A stretch of 64,000 bases of DNA from Aminicenans sp964648465 (GTDB lineage Bacteria; Acidobacteriota; Aminicenantia; Aminicenantales; Aminicenantaceae). Of this stretch, positions 16,203-25,634 are shown piece after piece (position 1 is the first letter of the stretch; every line of letters begins with the position of its first letter). The notes beneath the pieces are model-generated. The model searched no databases. It saw only the letters and a program-made list of their open reading frames with translations, and was not told the origin of the DNA. The position numbers and the translations under genes are program-made. The DNA lies in assembly GCA_964648465.1 (NCBI GenBank), contig CAZYMU010000013.1:1-64000 (forward strand). The letters run 5' to 3'.

Positions 16203-17651
16203 TCATCCAAGTGCGGCGAGAGATTTTGTCAGGAACTCCCAAAATTTTTCAACTGTGCCTATATGGACTCGTTCATCTGGAGAATGAGGGTTTTTAATAG
16301 TAGGACCGAAAGATATCATATCCATCCCTTGAAATTTTTCTCCTATTATTCCGCATTCAAGACCTGCATGGATAGCTGCTATATTTGCATCTTTGTTAAA
16401 AGTATTTTTATAGATTTCTTTTAAAGATTTTAGAATTTGAGACTGAAGATTTGGTTTCCATCCAGGATATCCTTCTTCTTGAATGATTTTTGCTCCCACT
16501 GATTTGCTGATTTCGGCAATTGAATTTCGAGTGGACTCTAGAGCTGAAGCTACTGAACTACGGGTACTGCAAGTGATTTGAGCTCTGTTTTTCAAGGTTC
16601 TGACGACGGCAAGATTTGTAGAAGTTTCCACGAGATCTTTCATTTCCGCATGCATTGAAATTACGCCATGAGGAATATCGGAAAGAAGTTTGATCAAAGT
16701 TTCCTGGGTTTCTTTAGTTAGAGGATCCTCAATGACGTGTTCTTCGATTGAAAAAGATACTTCTGTTTCTACAGCCTTATATTCATTTTTTGCGTTTTCG
16801 AACTCTTTTTGAAACAAGGATGAAAAAATATCTTTTTGTTCAGGTTCTAATATAAAGCAAGCCCATGCTTCTCTAGGGATAGCGTTGCGCAAATTTCCGC
16901 CATCGATACTTACCAGATTAAATTGGATTTCATTGCTCATTTGTAAGAGTAGCCGGGAAAGTAGTTTAATAGCATTTGCCCGCCCCTTGTTAATATCAAC
17001 TCCTGAATGTCCGCCTTTTAGTCCAAAAATTTTAACCTTGTAGGTTTTTCCTTTGCTGCATTTTTCTCTTTCTAAAGGAAAGTCAATTTGACTATCTGCA
17101 CCTCCGGCACATCCTATTGTGAATTCTCCTTCGTCTTCGCTGTCTAAATTGAGAAGTTTTTTCCCTTTAAGAAAATCAGGCAGAATCCCGCTGGCTCCAA
17201 TAAGTCCCCTTTCTTCATCTATAGTAAAGAGACATTCTAGAGGAGGATGAACAAGGTTGTTATCTTCAAGGATTGCCAATGCAGCACAATCCCCTATACC
17301 GTTGTCTGCTCCGAGGGTTGTTCCTATAGCCTGGACCCATTCTCCTTTTATTTCTGCTTTAATGGGGTCTTTTGTAAAATCATGATCTACGTCAGAGTTT
17401 TTTTCACAGACCATATCCATGTGTCCTTGAAGGATGACCCCTTCTGCATTCTCAAATCCAGGAGAAGATTTTTTTGAGATAACAATATTTCCAATATCGT
17501 CCCTTTTCCATTCAAGATTCAAATTTTTTGCCACAGAGATAATATAGTCACCAATGGCTTTTTCGTTTCCCGAACAACGAGGGATTTTCAGGAATTCTTC
17601 AAAATGTTTCCAAAGAGAGTGTGGTTTGAGTGTTTTTAAATATGATAACAT
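16203..17651 (-). CDS. pepD: Aminoacyl-histidine dipeptidase / Xaa-His dipeptidase (M20)
   Basis: 482 residues, matching PepD length. M20 metal motifs are visible: LQGHMDMVCEK (His and following Asp), GTTLGADNGIGDC with the bridging Asp, and TIDEERGLIGASG containing the general-base Glu pair, plus GLECGIIG near the C terminus. It is a cytoplasmic zinc dipeptidase cleaving Xaa-His dipeptides such as carnosine. GGAGG precedes the ATG. The gene ends directly beside repeat copy B. Histidine freed here could feed the glutamate formiminotransferase encoded on the same strand upstream. Confidence 0.93.
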   Translation of the reverse strand: MLSYLKTLKPHSLWKHFEEFLKIPRCSGNEKAIGDYIISVAKNLNLEWKRDDIGNIVISKKSSPGFENAEGVILQGHMDMVCEKNSDVDHDFTKDPIKAEIKGEWVQAIGTTLGADNGIGDCAALAILEDNNLVHPPLECLFTIDEERGLIGASGILPDFLKGKKLLNLDSEDEGEFTIGCAGGADSQIDFPLEREKCSKGKTYKVKIFGLKGGHSGVDINKGRANAIKLLSRLLLQMSNEIQFNLVSIDGGNLRNAIPREAWACFILEPEQKDIFSSLFQKEFENAKNEYKAVETEVSFSIEEHVIEDPLTKETQETLIKLLSDIPHGVISMHAEMKDLVETSTNLAVVRTLKNRAQITCSTRSSVASALESTRNSIAEISKSVGAKIIQEEGYPGWKPNLQSQILKSLKEIYKNTFNKDANIAAIHAGLECGIIGEKFQGMDMISFGPTIKNPHSPDERVHIGTVEKFWEFLTKSLAALG

Positions 17652-17771
17652 TTTTTATTTCCTCCTATTGAGATTAAAATATTCTGTATTTTTTATGTGG
17701 AATAACATATTGATTTGTATAGAACATCATATTGACATAAAATTGATTCAGATACAAGGAGAAATATCTTT

Positions 17772-18335
17772 CTATTTGCCATTCAAGTGTTCTTTATCCT
17801 GGATAATTTTGGCTAGTTTTTCAAGGGAATTTTCAAATATAGAATACGCTTTATCTTTATAAAGACAGAAAATAATTTCCTTTGGGTATTCGTTTTTTTT
17901 GAGGAATTCTGTGGCAACTTTTAACATTATTTCACTGCATTTTTGTATAGGGAAATGGAAAATTCCTGTGCTTATTGCTGGAAAAGCAATGCTTTTTATT
18001 TCCTTTCTGTTTGAAATTTTGAGGCTGTTTAAAGTAGCTCTGGCCAGCTTATTAGCTTCATCTCCTTCCCCGTAGACTGGACCTGCTGCATGAATAATAT
18101 ATTCTGCATTTAAGTTTCCTCCCCCTGTTATTACAGCATCTCCGACTTCTATAGGACCAATTTTATTGCATTCTTCCTGGATTGTAGGGCCCCCGAAATT
18201 CCTTATTGCTCCTGCAACTCCACCTCCGAGGATTAATGATCTATTTGCGGCATTAACGATTGCTTCGACATCAAGGAGTGCAAGGTTTCCTTTTATAAGT
18301 CTTAATTTATTTCCGTTTATAAATAGTTCTTTCAT
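17772..18335 (-). CDS. Macro-domain protein (O-acetyl-ADP-ribose deacetylase-like)
   Basis: 187 residues, a single macro domain. The ADP-ribose-binding signatures are present: DVEAIVNAANRSLILGGGVAGAI, including the Asn-Ala-Ala-Asn motif and the GGGVAGAI loop, then IIHAAGP and AFPAISTGIFHFP. The closest well-known type is MacroD/YmdB, which removes acetyl from O-acetyl-ADP-ribose or ADP-ribose from Glu/Asp. GAGGGGG precedes the ATG. It lies between FTCD and pepD on the same strand and 2.3 kb from an ADP-ribosylglycohydrolase homologue. Confidence 0.92.
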   Translation of the reverse strand: MKELFINGNKLRLIKGNLALLDVEAIVNAANRSLILGGGVAGAIRNFGGPTIQEECNKIGPIEVGDAVITGGGNLNAEYIIHAAGPVYGEGDEANKLARATLNSLKISNRKEIKSIAFPAISTGIFHFPIQKCSEIMLKVATEFLKKNEYPKEIIFCLYKDKAYSIFENSLEKLAKIIQDKEHLNGK

Positions 18336-18413
18336 TGCGTCCCCCTCGCTATACGAATCTTTTAGTCAGTAAAAATTTAAGACTGTTATTATAAAATTAA
18401 TTACTTTATCAGG

Positions 18414-20084
18414 TCAAGATAAACCCTTTTCCACAATTTCTTTAATCTCGTTGCTGAGTTTTACAGCTTTTTTATTTAATGAAGCAGCTTGTTTTTTTAT
18501 TTTTGACTTAAATTCTATATCCTGGATCTCGGGGAGGTTTATCACGACATTATAATATGCTCCTTCGGCTCCAGCCTGAGCAGTAAGTCCTGCTACTCCA
18601 GCATCACTTATAGAATTTTTATTTCCGTTTAGAGCAACGTTCTTTGCAAGTTCCAGGGCATTAACACAATTTTTAAGCACTTGAAAAGGGATTAGAGTTG
18701 CTTCTTTTAGTGCTTCCTCTGTTGCAGTGGATTTATCGATTTTTTGTTTATCTGTATTTTTGGGAAGTTTGAATGCTGACATGACTTTATTAAAAGCTAG
18801 AGTGTCCTGATCGATTGCTTTTAGGAGTTCATCTTTTAATGCTTGAGCAGTTATTGATAATGTATTCATTTCAGTCTGGACAATTTCATATTCTTTTTTG
18901 CCTACTGTAAGATTTGAAACCATAGAAGAGAGAGATGATGATAATGCTCCACATAAAGCAGCAGTGCTTCCTCCTCCAGGAGCAGGGGAGTCCATCGAAA
19001 GTTCATTTGCAAACTCACGCAAATTGAGTTTAAGAAGAGAATCTTTTACTTCTTGAAATTGATATTCAATAATTTTCTTTTGAGGATCAAACTTACTAAC
19101 ATCATTTAATCCCAATGATTGAACTGCTGTTTTTATGAGTTCTTCTTCTGGTAAGCCAGGGCATTTTCCCTGCTTTTCGAGGTAATATCTTCCTGCCATA
19201 ATTAAAGCTTCTTTAGGGATCAAACCGACTAATTCGCTTCCTGTTACCCTAAGACCTATTTTTTCTGCTTCCTTTATTGCTTCATCGAAAACGAGATGGG
19301 GGGGAGAAACTTTATAATTTGTGAAATTGATTGATATTTGAGCAATTCCATAATCTTCGATATACCAGCCAACAGCTTTAACTTCTTTAAATTTACCTGG
19401 AACCTTGATTGATTTCCCGTTTTCATCTCTTATGATCTGTCCTTTTTTATCTCTTTTTGCCCTTCCTTTCTCTCTTAGATTGAGAGCAATATGATGAACA
19501 AGTTTTCGGTCTCGTGTGTTTAGATTTATATTATAAGCAATCAGAAATTCTCTTGCTCCGATTACTGTTGCCCCTGCTTTTGGATTAAAGATTGGATCGC
19601 CATAATCAGGAATCCAGTTAGGATCTTTAAGTTTTTCGACTAATCCTTCATATTCACCAGCTCTGATATTGGCCAGATTTTTTCTCTCAGGTTTTTGTGC
19701 TGCTTCTTCATATAAATAAACTGGGATTTTTAAATCTTTCGCAACTCTTTCTCCTAATTCATGAGCAAACCTGATACAATCTTCCATAGTTACGCCTGAA
19801 ACAGGGACAAGTGGACATACATCTGTTGCTCCCATCCGGCTGTGAGCTCCTTTATGCTTTCTCATGTCAATTAATTCAGAGGCTTTCTTTATGGCCTTAA
19901 AAGCGGCTTCTTTAACTCCTTCAGGTGTACCAATAAAAGTAACAACTGTTCTGTTAGTGGACTCCCCAGGATCTACATCGAGTAAAGTGACTTTGGACGT
20001 GGATTCAATCTCTTTAACGATGACTTTAATCTTTTCAAGGTCTCTTCCTTCGCTGAAATTAGGAACACATTCAACGAGTTTCAT
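18414..20084 (-). CDS. ftcD: Bifunctional glutamate formiminotransferase / formiminotetrahydrofolate cyclodeaminase
   Basis: 556 residues comprising two fused domains. Residues 1-330 are the formiminotransferase (ECVPNFSEGRD at the start, HKGAHSRMGATDVCPL with the catalytic His region, and ANIRAGEYEGL). Residues about 360-556 are the helical cyclodeaminase (SPAPGGGSTAALCGALSSSL, a typical folate-binding loop, and the end). It transfers the formimino group of formiminoglutamate (from histidine breakdown) to tetrahydrofolate and then releases ammonia. The ATG overlaps the preceding peptidase gene stop as ATGA, and AAGGAG is upstream. No other hut genes are in the window. Confidence 0.93.
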   Translation of the reverse strand: MKLVECVPNFSEGRDLEKIKVIVKEIESTSKVTLLDVDPGESTNRTVVTFIGTPEGVKEAAFKAIKKASELIDMRKHKGAHSRMGATDVCPLVPVSGVTMEDCIRFAHELGERVAKDLKIPVYLYEEAAQKPERKNLANIRAGEYEGLVEKLKDPNWIPDYGDPIFNPKAGATVIGAREFLIAYNINLNTRDRKLVHHIALNLREKGRAKRDKKGQIIRDENGKSIKVPGKFKEVKAVGWYIEDYGIAQISINFTNYKVSPPHLVFDEAIKEAEKIGLRVTGSELVGLIPKEALIMAGRYYLEKQGKCPGLPEEELIKTAVQSLGLNDVSKFDPQKKIIEYQFQEVKDSLLKLNLREFANELSMDSPAPGGGSTAALCGALSSSLSSMVSNLTVGKKEYEIVQTEMNTLSITAQALKDELLKAIDQDTLAFNKVMSAFKLPKNTDKQKIDKSTATEEALKEATLIPFQVLKNCVNALELAKNVALNGNKNSISDAGVAGLTAQAGAEGAYYNVVINLPEIQDIEFKSKIKKQAASLNKKAVKLSNEIKEIVEKGLS

Positions 20085-21547
20085 TTTTCTGCTCCTTTTC
20101 TTATGATATACTGAAATATTCCCATTGTGTTGTACACTTCTACTTCAAATTCTTTGAGGTGATTGGCGACCATGATTATATCTCCAACGATTACCACTAC
20201 AGGTGAAGAGAATAGATATTTTTGGGCAGTTTCAAAGACTCTATCAGAATTGATGAGCATAATGTTTTCATAATACTTATTCCAGTGTTTTTCGCCAAGA
20301 TTGAATGCAATAATTTCGGAAACTTTTAATGAAAAATTATCATAAGTTCTGATTTGCAAAGGGAAATTTCCGATTAAATATGATTTTGCCTGTTCTAGTT
20401 CGTAATTTGGAATTTTATTCTTAGTAATTTTTTTAATTTCATTAAAAGTCTCCATTAAAGAAAAATAAATTACTTCAGGTCTTATTCTCGCCATAACGTA
20501 GAAGACACCGCAGTGCTTAAAGAATTCTACGCTACTGAAAGACCAGTATGCATATCCTTTTGATTCTCTTAAATTCATGAAAAGACGGCTGTTGGGTGTT
20601 CCCCCTAAAACTTGGTTCAGAACTAAAAGTGGAAAGAAATCATTATTTGTTATAGAACAGATAGAATTTCCTAATAAAATTGTTGCATCTTTAGCATTAG
20701 GAACATCAATAAAGCAAATTTTTATTTTTTTATTTGGCTCAGGATGTGTAGTTGGAAGATATTCCAGACTTTTTTTCTCCCATGTATTTAAATAAGCACT
20801 GACTTTTCTTGAAGCTGTGGAAAGATCGAGATTGCCTGTTAAGACAAGTTTTGAATTGTTTGGCCTATAATATTTATTAAAGAATGCAATAAGATCTTTT
20901 CTGTTAAGATTTTTTATGTCTTCACGGTTAAAGGCGATTTTTCTATATGAATTTTCTTTAAATAAATTTTTAAAGAGCAGTCTTTTTGCAATAAATTCTG
21001 GCTCTGAGCTCTTTCTAACAATTTCGTAAAACATAGATCTTTGGACATTATCGATTTCCCGCCTGGTAAATGTTGGCTGAAGAATCATTTCGCTGAGAAC
21101 ATTAAGAGCTTCATCCAAGTATTCATCTAAAAAGGAAAGTGAAAAAATTGAATAATCAGGATATGTGACAGATGAAAAATTTCCCCCTATAGATTCAATC
21201 GTTTCCTCAATTTTTGAGGAAGAAAGAGTCAGTGTGCCCTTGCTGAGCATTTTGGCTGTGAAAGTGGCCAGTCCTGGCAAGTTATCAGGAGAAGAGTTTT
21301 CTCCTGTTAGTATGATCAAACGCAAGTTGATGACTGGACGATTCGTGATATGAACAACAGAGAGTCCGAGTCCATTTGAAAGGACCGTAGATTCTATACT
21401 TGGAAGTCTAAGCTCAGGGAGAGGATCTGGATATGGAGGGGATTTCCTGAATTTCTCCTGAGAAAAAATGGGAGAATTGAATAAAAATAGAAATATAAGC
21501 AAAGAATAAAGAGAGATCTTTAGACTGTTTTGAAGTTCTAAATTCAT
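20081..21547 (-). CDS. M16 peptidase homologue without zinc motif, exported (subunit B)
   Basis: 488 residues with an N-terminal signal-like segment (KISLYSLLIFLFLFNSPIFSQ) that implies export. The remainder is an M16 (insulinase/pitrilysin) fold. Where active enzymes have HxxEH after the SLP/GLA helix, this has GLATFTAKML, so zinc ligands are absent. Inactive M16 subunits normally pair with an active one. It begins just after the stop of the other M16 gene (spacing of one base) and its stop overlaps ftcD by four bases. AAGG precedes the ATG. Confidence 0.9.
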   Translation of the reverse strand: MNLELQNSLKISLYSLLIFLFLFNSPIFSQEKFRKSPPYPDPLPELRLPSIESTVLSNGLGLSVVHITNRPVINLRLIILTGENSSPDNLPGLATFTAKMLSKGTLTLSSSKIEETIESIGGNFSSVTYPDYSIFSLSFLDEYLDEALNVLSEMILQPTFTRREIDNVQRSMFYEIVRKSSEPEFIAKRLLFKNLFKENSYRKIAFNREDIKNLNRKDLIAFFNKYYRPNNSKLVLTGNLDLSTASRKVSAYLNTWEKKSLEYLPTTHPEPNKKIKICFIDVPNAKDATILLGNSICSITNNDFFPLLVLNQVLGGTPNSRLFMNLRESKGYAYWSFSSVEFFKHCGVFYVMARIRPEVIYFSLMETFNEIKKITKNKIPNYELEQAKSYLIGNFPLQIRTYDNFSLKVSEIIAFNLGEKHWNKYYENIMLINSDRVFETAQKYLFSSPVVVIVGDIIMVANHLKEFEVEVYNTMGIFQYIIRKGAEK

Positions 21548-21548
21548 T

Positions 21549-22880
21549 TTACCTTATCTTTATGTTGAGAAGAATTTTTTCATCAGTGAAATATCTATTC
21601 ATTATTCCGATAACAGCAGAAGTAGTTACACTAAGATATCGTTCTAGCTCGTTTGGGAGATTATCTAAGGTGATTTGAGAAAGGAATGTCTCGGAAATAA
21701 AAATTGCTTTACTTTCTATTGATTCATCATATTGATTTATATAATCCATTTTAAATATATTTTTTGATTTAAGAAGTTCTTTTTTTGATATCAAGTTCGA
21801 CTTAAGATTAGTAATTTCAGAAAAAATTGCTTTTTGACTTTGTTGCATAGTAATTTTGTTGCTGTTTGTAACAAATATTTTAAAAATAGCTCTATCATTT
21901 CTTTTCTCAATACCACCATTAAATTGAAATGCTATCCTTTCTTTTTTAAATAATTTTTTATAAAGTCGAGAACTTCTGCCTCTTAAAAGTATATATTCAA
22001 TGATTGAGAGTGTATAATAATCATCTTCATAAGGGGAAGCAATCCTGAAACCAAGATAAAAACCAGGTAGAGAAGCTAGATAATTGTTAAGAGTTTTAAC
22101 TGTGCCTTTTGTTTCAGAAACTTTTGGTAAAACAAGTGGAGGTGGTGTTTCTCCCCGTGGGATTGTTTCGAAATACTTCCGAATAATATTTTGGATTTTT
22201 CTTCCCTCAAAATTTCCAACAATACAAAGAACCGCATTATTTGGAGTGTAATAGGTATGATAGAAATTCTTGACATCTTCGATAGTTATATTAGCTATAT
22301 CTTCTTCTTTTCCTATAACAGGATGGCTGTATGCAAAATCATTATAGATAAGTTGGTAAAAATATTGAGAGCTTTCGAGATAATCGTTATTGGCTGATCT
22401 ATGGTGAATTTCGTCAATGAGGGAATCTTTAGCTTTTCTTACATTGGAAGCATTAATTGTCAAAGATTTCATCCGGTCAGATTCAAGCCATAATACTAAA
22501 GGAAACTGATTAGAAGGTACTGTTTGGTAGAATATTGTTTTGTCCTCTTTTGTTTCTGCGTTAAGTTGCCCACCAACTTTTTGGATAAAACTAATGTGCT
22601 GCATCCGGCCGACATTATTTGAACCATAAAACATTAAATTTTCAAGTAGGTAGGCCAGACCGGTCTTTCCTGGTTTTTCGTAGAGAGAACCGATTTTATA
22701 AGCAACAACAACAGAAATCAGAGGTAGTGAATTGTCTTCAGAGAGAAATACCTGAAGGCCATTTTTTAATTTGAATGAGTTGACATTGAAAGGCATCCTT
22801 TTTTCTTGAGCTTGAATGGACAAGTTGATGAAGAGAAAAAATAGAACTTGAGAGAATATGATGTTCTTTTTAATTATCAT
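21549..22880 (-). CDS. M16 peptidase homologue with destroyed HxxEH motif, exported (subunit A)
   Basis: 443 residues with a signal peptide (IIFSQVLFFLFINLSIQAQ). The alignment block GKTGLAYLLENLMFYGS corresponds exactly to the catalytic GxAHLLEHMMFKG of M16A peptidases, but both His ligands are replaced (Tyr and Asn), leaving only the Glu. The nucleotide sequence is unambiguous here. The usual downstream NAxTxxDxTxY block survives as LNAETKEDKTIFY. Together with the following gene this makes a two-gene M16 pair with no visible zinc site in either subunit. It may be a scaffold or peptide-binding periplasmic complex. Confidence 0.9.
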   Translation of the reverse strand: MIIKKNIIFSQVLFFLFINLSIQAQEKRMPFNVNSFKLKNGLQVFLSEDNSLPLISVVVAYKIGSLYEKPGKTGLAYLLENLMFYGSNNVGRMQHISFIQKVGGQLNAETKEDKTIFYQTVPSNQFPLVLWLESDRMKSLTINASNVRKAKDSLIDEIHHRSANNDYLESSQYFYQLIYNDFAYSHPVIGKEEDIANITIEDVKNFYHTYYTPNNAVLCIVGNFEGRKIQNIIRKYFETIPRGETPPPLVLPKVSETKGTVKTLNNYLASLPGFYLGFRIASPYEDDYYTLSIIEYILLRGRSSRLYKKLFKKERIAFQFNGGIEKRNDRAIFKIFVTNSNKITMQQSQKAIFSEITNLKSNLISKKELLKSKNIFKMDYINQYDESIESKAIFISETFLSQITLDNLPNELERYLSVTTSAVIGIMNRYFTDEKILLNIKIR

Positions 22881-22912
22881 AGTATCTTTTATTAATTCTA
22901 TTGAGTAGAAGA

Positions 22913-22941
22913 ATGATATAATAGAAATATAAAAAGTTCAA
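22913..22941 (-). promoter_or_regulatory. Probable promoter of the M16-M16-ftcD operon
   Basis: On the minus strand TTGAAC (22941-22936), a 17-bp spacer and TATCAT (22918-22913) stand about 33 nt before the ATG of the first M16 gene. No convincing Shine-Dalgarno sequence follows. Confidence 0.45.
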
Positions 22942-23049
22942 TATTGGCATTTTTTTGAATATTCCAAACAGTCATTGATATATCTTAATTCAGGATTATT
23001 TACATAGATGAACGGTTTCGATGTTACGCATCAGAAAAGTATATTAACA

Positions 23050-23078
23050 TTGAAAAAATAAGGGCGTTATGTTATTTT
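23050..23078 (+). promoter_or_regulatory. Promoter of metK-ahcY
   Basis: TTGAAA (23050-23055), 17-bp spacer, TATTTT (23073-23078). The roughly 35-nt leader carries AGAGGAG before the metK ATG. No SAM or SAH riboswitch-like fold is visible in the 240-bp intergenic region. Confidence 0.55.
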
Positions 23079-23119
23079 TACTTGCTTGATATTTCCCAAA
23101 CAAACAGAGGAGATTATCC

Positions 23120-24286
23120 ATGAGCAAAAATGGAAAATATTTGTTTACATCAGAATCTGTAACTGAAGGGCATCCAGACAAGGTATGTGACCAAATATCT
23201 GATGCTATACTTGATGAACTAATCAGGCAAGATCCTGCTAGCCGTGTAGCCTGTGAAACTTTAGTAACTACAGGACTTGTATTTATAGCTGGAGAGATAA
23301 CAAGCGAGGGTTATTGTGATTTTCAGAGTGTTGTCAGAAATACTGTAAAGGAAGTTGGTTATACAAGGGCAAAATATGGCTTTGATTACGAAACTTGCTG
23401 TGTTGTTTCATCTATCCATGGACAGTCTCCTGATATTGCCATGGGTGTTGATGGGACAACAACACGTGAGCAGGGGGCAGGTGATCAGGGGTTAATGTTT
23501 GGATATGCATGCAGGGAAACAAAAGAACTCATGCCTATGCCGATTATGCTGGCTCATAAGCTTGTAAGAAGGTTAAGCCAGGTACGTAGGGAAGATATAC
23601 TTAATTATCTCAGGCCTGATGGGAAGTCTCAGGTCACTGTTGAATATGAAGGTGACATACCAAGAAGAATAGAGGCTGTTGTAATTGCTGCCCAGCATGA
23701 TCCTATAATCAAGATGAGTTCTTTAAGGGAAGATATTGAAAGAATGGTTGTTAAACATGTTCTTCCGCCTGAAATGGTAGACAAAAAAACTAAAATCTAT
23801 ATAAATGAGACAGGACGTTTTGAACATGGAGGCCCGTTTGCTGATACGGGTGTTACAGGACGCAAAATTATTGTTGATACGTATGGTGGAATCGGAAGTC
23901 ATGGAGGGGGCTGTTTTTCTGGAAAGGACCCTTCTAAGGTCGATCGTTCTGGCTCCTATATGGCCCGTTATGTAGCAAAAAATTTAGTTGCAGCAGGGAT
24001 TGCGGATAAACTTGAGATACAAATTGCCTATGCAATTGGTGTTGTACATCCAGTGTCGATAATGGTTGATACTTTCGGTACAGCAAAAATTTCAGAAGAT
24101 AGGATTAAAATGCTGGTCCGAGATAATTTTGATTTGAGGCCCAAAATGATGATAAATACTTTAAAATTGTTGAGACCAATATACAAGAAAACAGCAGTTT
24201 TTGGTCATTTTGGAAGGACAGAAGAGGAATTTACATGGGAGAATACCAATAAAGCATCAGCATTAAAAAAAGATGCAGGAATATAA
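23120..24286 (+). CDS. metK: S-adenosylmethionine synthetase
   Basis: 388 residues, full length. Typical motifs: FTSESVTEGHPDKVCDQISDA at the N terminus, GAGDQGLMFGYA (the ATP-binding hexapeptide region), and GGAFSGKD-like GGCFSGKDPSKVDRSG. It makes SAM from methionine and ATP in the cytoplasm. AGAGGAG precedes the ATG. It is followed 63 bp later by ahcY, giving an activated-methyl-cycle pair. In the glycine-rich loop Cys replaces the usual Ala (GGCFSGKD), a conservative change. Confidence 0.97.
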   Translation: MSKNGKYLFTSESVTEGHPDKVCDQISDAILDELIRQDPASRVACETLVTTGLVFIAGEITSEGYCDFQSVVRNTVKEVGYTRAKYGFDYETCCVVSSIHGQSPDIAMGVDGTTTREQGAGDQGLMFGYACRETKELMPMPIMLAHKLVRRLSQVRREDILNYLRPDGKSQVTVEYEGDIPRRIEAVVIAAQHDPIIKMSSLREDIERMVVKHVLPPEMVDKKTKIYINETGRFEHGGPFADTGVTGRKIIVDTYGGIGSHGGGCFSGKDPSKVDRSGSYMARYVAKNLVAAGIADKLEIQIAYAIGVVHPVSIMVDTFGTAKISEDRIKMLVRDNFDLRPKMMINTLKLLRPIYKKTAVFGHFGRTEEEFTWENTNKASALKKDAGI

Positions 24287-24349
24287 AAATAGAGCAGAAC
24301 AGTCGAACAGACTAGATTATTTTTTGGTTCAAATGAGAGGAGAGTAATT

Positions 24350-25606
24350 ATGGATTATGATGTTAAAGATTTGGATCTTTCAAAAAAGGGAAAACTTAGA
24401 ATGGAATGGGCAGGCAGATTTATGCCTGTACTCGGCCTGATCAAACAAAAGCTTGTTGAAGAAAAACCTCTACGAGGAGTGAAGATTTCAGCATGTCTTC
24501 ATGTTACAAGTGAAACTGCAAATCTAATGGAAACTTTGAAAAAAGGTGGAGCAAAGGTCGCACTCACAGCATCAAATCCTCTCAGCACACAGGATGATGT
24601 TGCAGCAGCGTTAGTAAAATTTCATGAAATTCCTGTTTTTGCGATAAAGGGTGAAGATGACAAGACTTATTACAAGCATATAAATCAAGCCCTTGATAAT
24701 TTCCCGCAAATAACAATGGATGATGGGGCTGATCTTGTGAGCACAATTCATTCAAAAAGAAAAAAGCTCCTTGAAAATATAATTGGAGGCACAGAAGAAA
24801 CCACAACTGGAGTCATTCGACTTAAAAGCATGGCAAGAAATAATGTCCTTAATTATCCGATTATAGCTGTTAATGATGCAAAAACAAAGTATCTTTTTGA
24901 CAACCGCTATGGGACAGGACAGAGCACTATAGACGGAATATTAAGAGCTACAAATATTCTTTTAGCAGGCTCAAATTTTGTTGTTATGGGTTATGGTTGG
25001 TGTGGTAAAGGCGTGGCTATGAGAGCAAAAGGTTCAGGGGCAAAAGTTATCATATGTGAAGTTGAGCCTCTCAAGGCACTTGAAGCAGTGATGGATGGGT
25101 TCCAGGTTATGTCTTTGAAAGAAGCCTCCAAAGTTGGAGACGTTTTTGTTACTGTTACTGGGGATAAAAATGTGCTTAACAGTGAGCATTTTTCAAGGAT
25201 GAAAAATGGCGCTATTGTAGCAAACTCCGGCCATTTTAATGTGGAGATTGATATACCAGCGCTAAAGGAATTAAGCCAACGGAAAAGACAGATAAGAAAC
25301 TTTGTCGATGAATACACATTAAAGGATGGAAAGAAGATATTTCTTCTTGCCGAAGGTCGGTTGCTTAATCTTTCAGCAGCTGAAGGACATCCTGCTATGG
25401 TCATGGATATGAGCTTTGCCAATCAAGCTTTAAGTGCTTTATACTTGTTACGGAAAGGAAAAAAGTTGCAGAGAAAAGTTTATTCGGTCCCTGATAATAT
25501 TGATGATGAGATTGCGCGAATGAAGTTGAAATCTATGGGAATTAAAATTGATAAACTCACTCCTGAGCAGAAAAGATATTTGGAAGCCTGGGAAGAAGGC
25601 ACATGA
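24350..25606 (+). CDS. ahcY: S-adenosylhomocysteine hydrolase
   Basis: 418 residues, the shorter archaeal/Thermotoga-type form rather than the approximately 470-residue form. Visible motifs are CLHVTSETANL, DDGADLVSTIH, the NAD-binding GYGWCGKGVAMRAKG segment and GRLLNLSAAEGHPAMVMDMSF at the C-terminal end. It splits S-adenosylhomocysteine to adenosine and homocysteine with tightly bound NAD. GAGAGGAG is before the ATG. It forms an operon with metK. The stop is two bases before an element remnant. Confidence 0.96.
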   Translation: MDYDVKDLDLSKKGKLRMEWAGRFMPVLGLIKQKLVEEKPLRGVKISACLHVTSETANLMETLKKGGAKVALTASNPLSTQDDVAAALVKFHEIPVFAIKGEDDKTYYKHINQALDNFPQITMDDGADLVSTIHSKRKKLLENIIGGTEETTTGVIRLKSMARNNVLNYPIIAVNDAKTKYLFDNRYGTGQSTIDGILRATNILLAGSNFVVMGYGWCGKGVAMRAKGSGAKVIICEVEPLKALEAVMDGFQVMSLKEASKVGDVFVTVTGDKNVLNSEHFSRMKNGAIVANSGHFNVEIDIPALKELSQRKRQIRNFVDEYTLKDGKKIFLLAEGRLLNLSAAEGHPAMVMDMSFANQALSALYLLRKGKKLQRKVYSVPDNIDDEIARMKLKSMGIKIDKLTPEQKRYLEAWEEGT

Positions 25607-25607
25607 A

Positions 25608-25634
25608 GTGAATAAACCAGGTTCACCTGAATTA
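25608..25634. repeat. Element remnant: right and left terminal repeats abutting, between convergent genes
   Basis: GTGAATAAACCAGG (25608-25621), TTCA, CCTGAATTA (25626-25634) form an imperfect palindrome that sits between the ahcY stop and the stop codon of the convergent TPR gene. It is the same end-to-end junction as at 6102 and 15749. It could fold in both transcripts and might serve as a bidirectional terminator, though there is no long T-run. Confidence 0.65.

Noticed and set aside
16101..16424. 107-codon frame beginning in repeat copy B and running into pepD
   Set aside because: The frame joins repeat sequence to the antisense of pepD; the corresponding frames in the other copies differ in length and sequence, so it is not a conserved gene.
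22989..23006. Another element end (AATTCAGGATTATTTAC)
   Set aside because: Resembles a collapsed terminal repeat but the match is too short and rearranged to support in an AT-rich spacer.
22881..23119. SAM- or SAH-responsive riboswitch upstream of metK-ahcY
   Set aside because: No recognisable conserved riboswitch core or terminator hairpin; only a promoter and a normal ribosome-binding site are seen.
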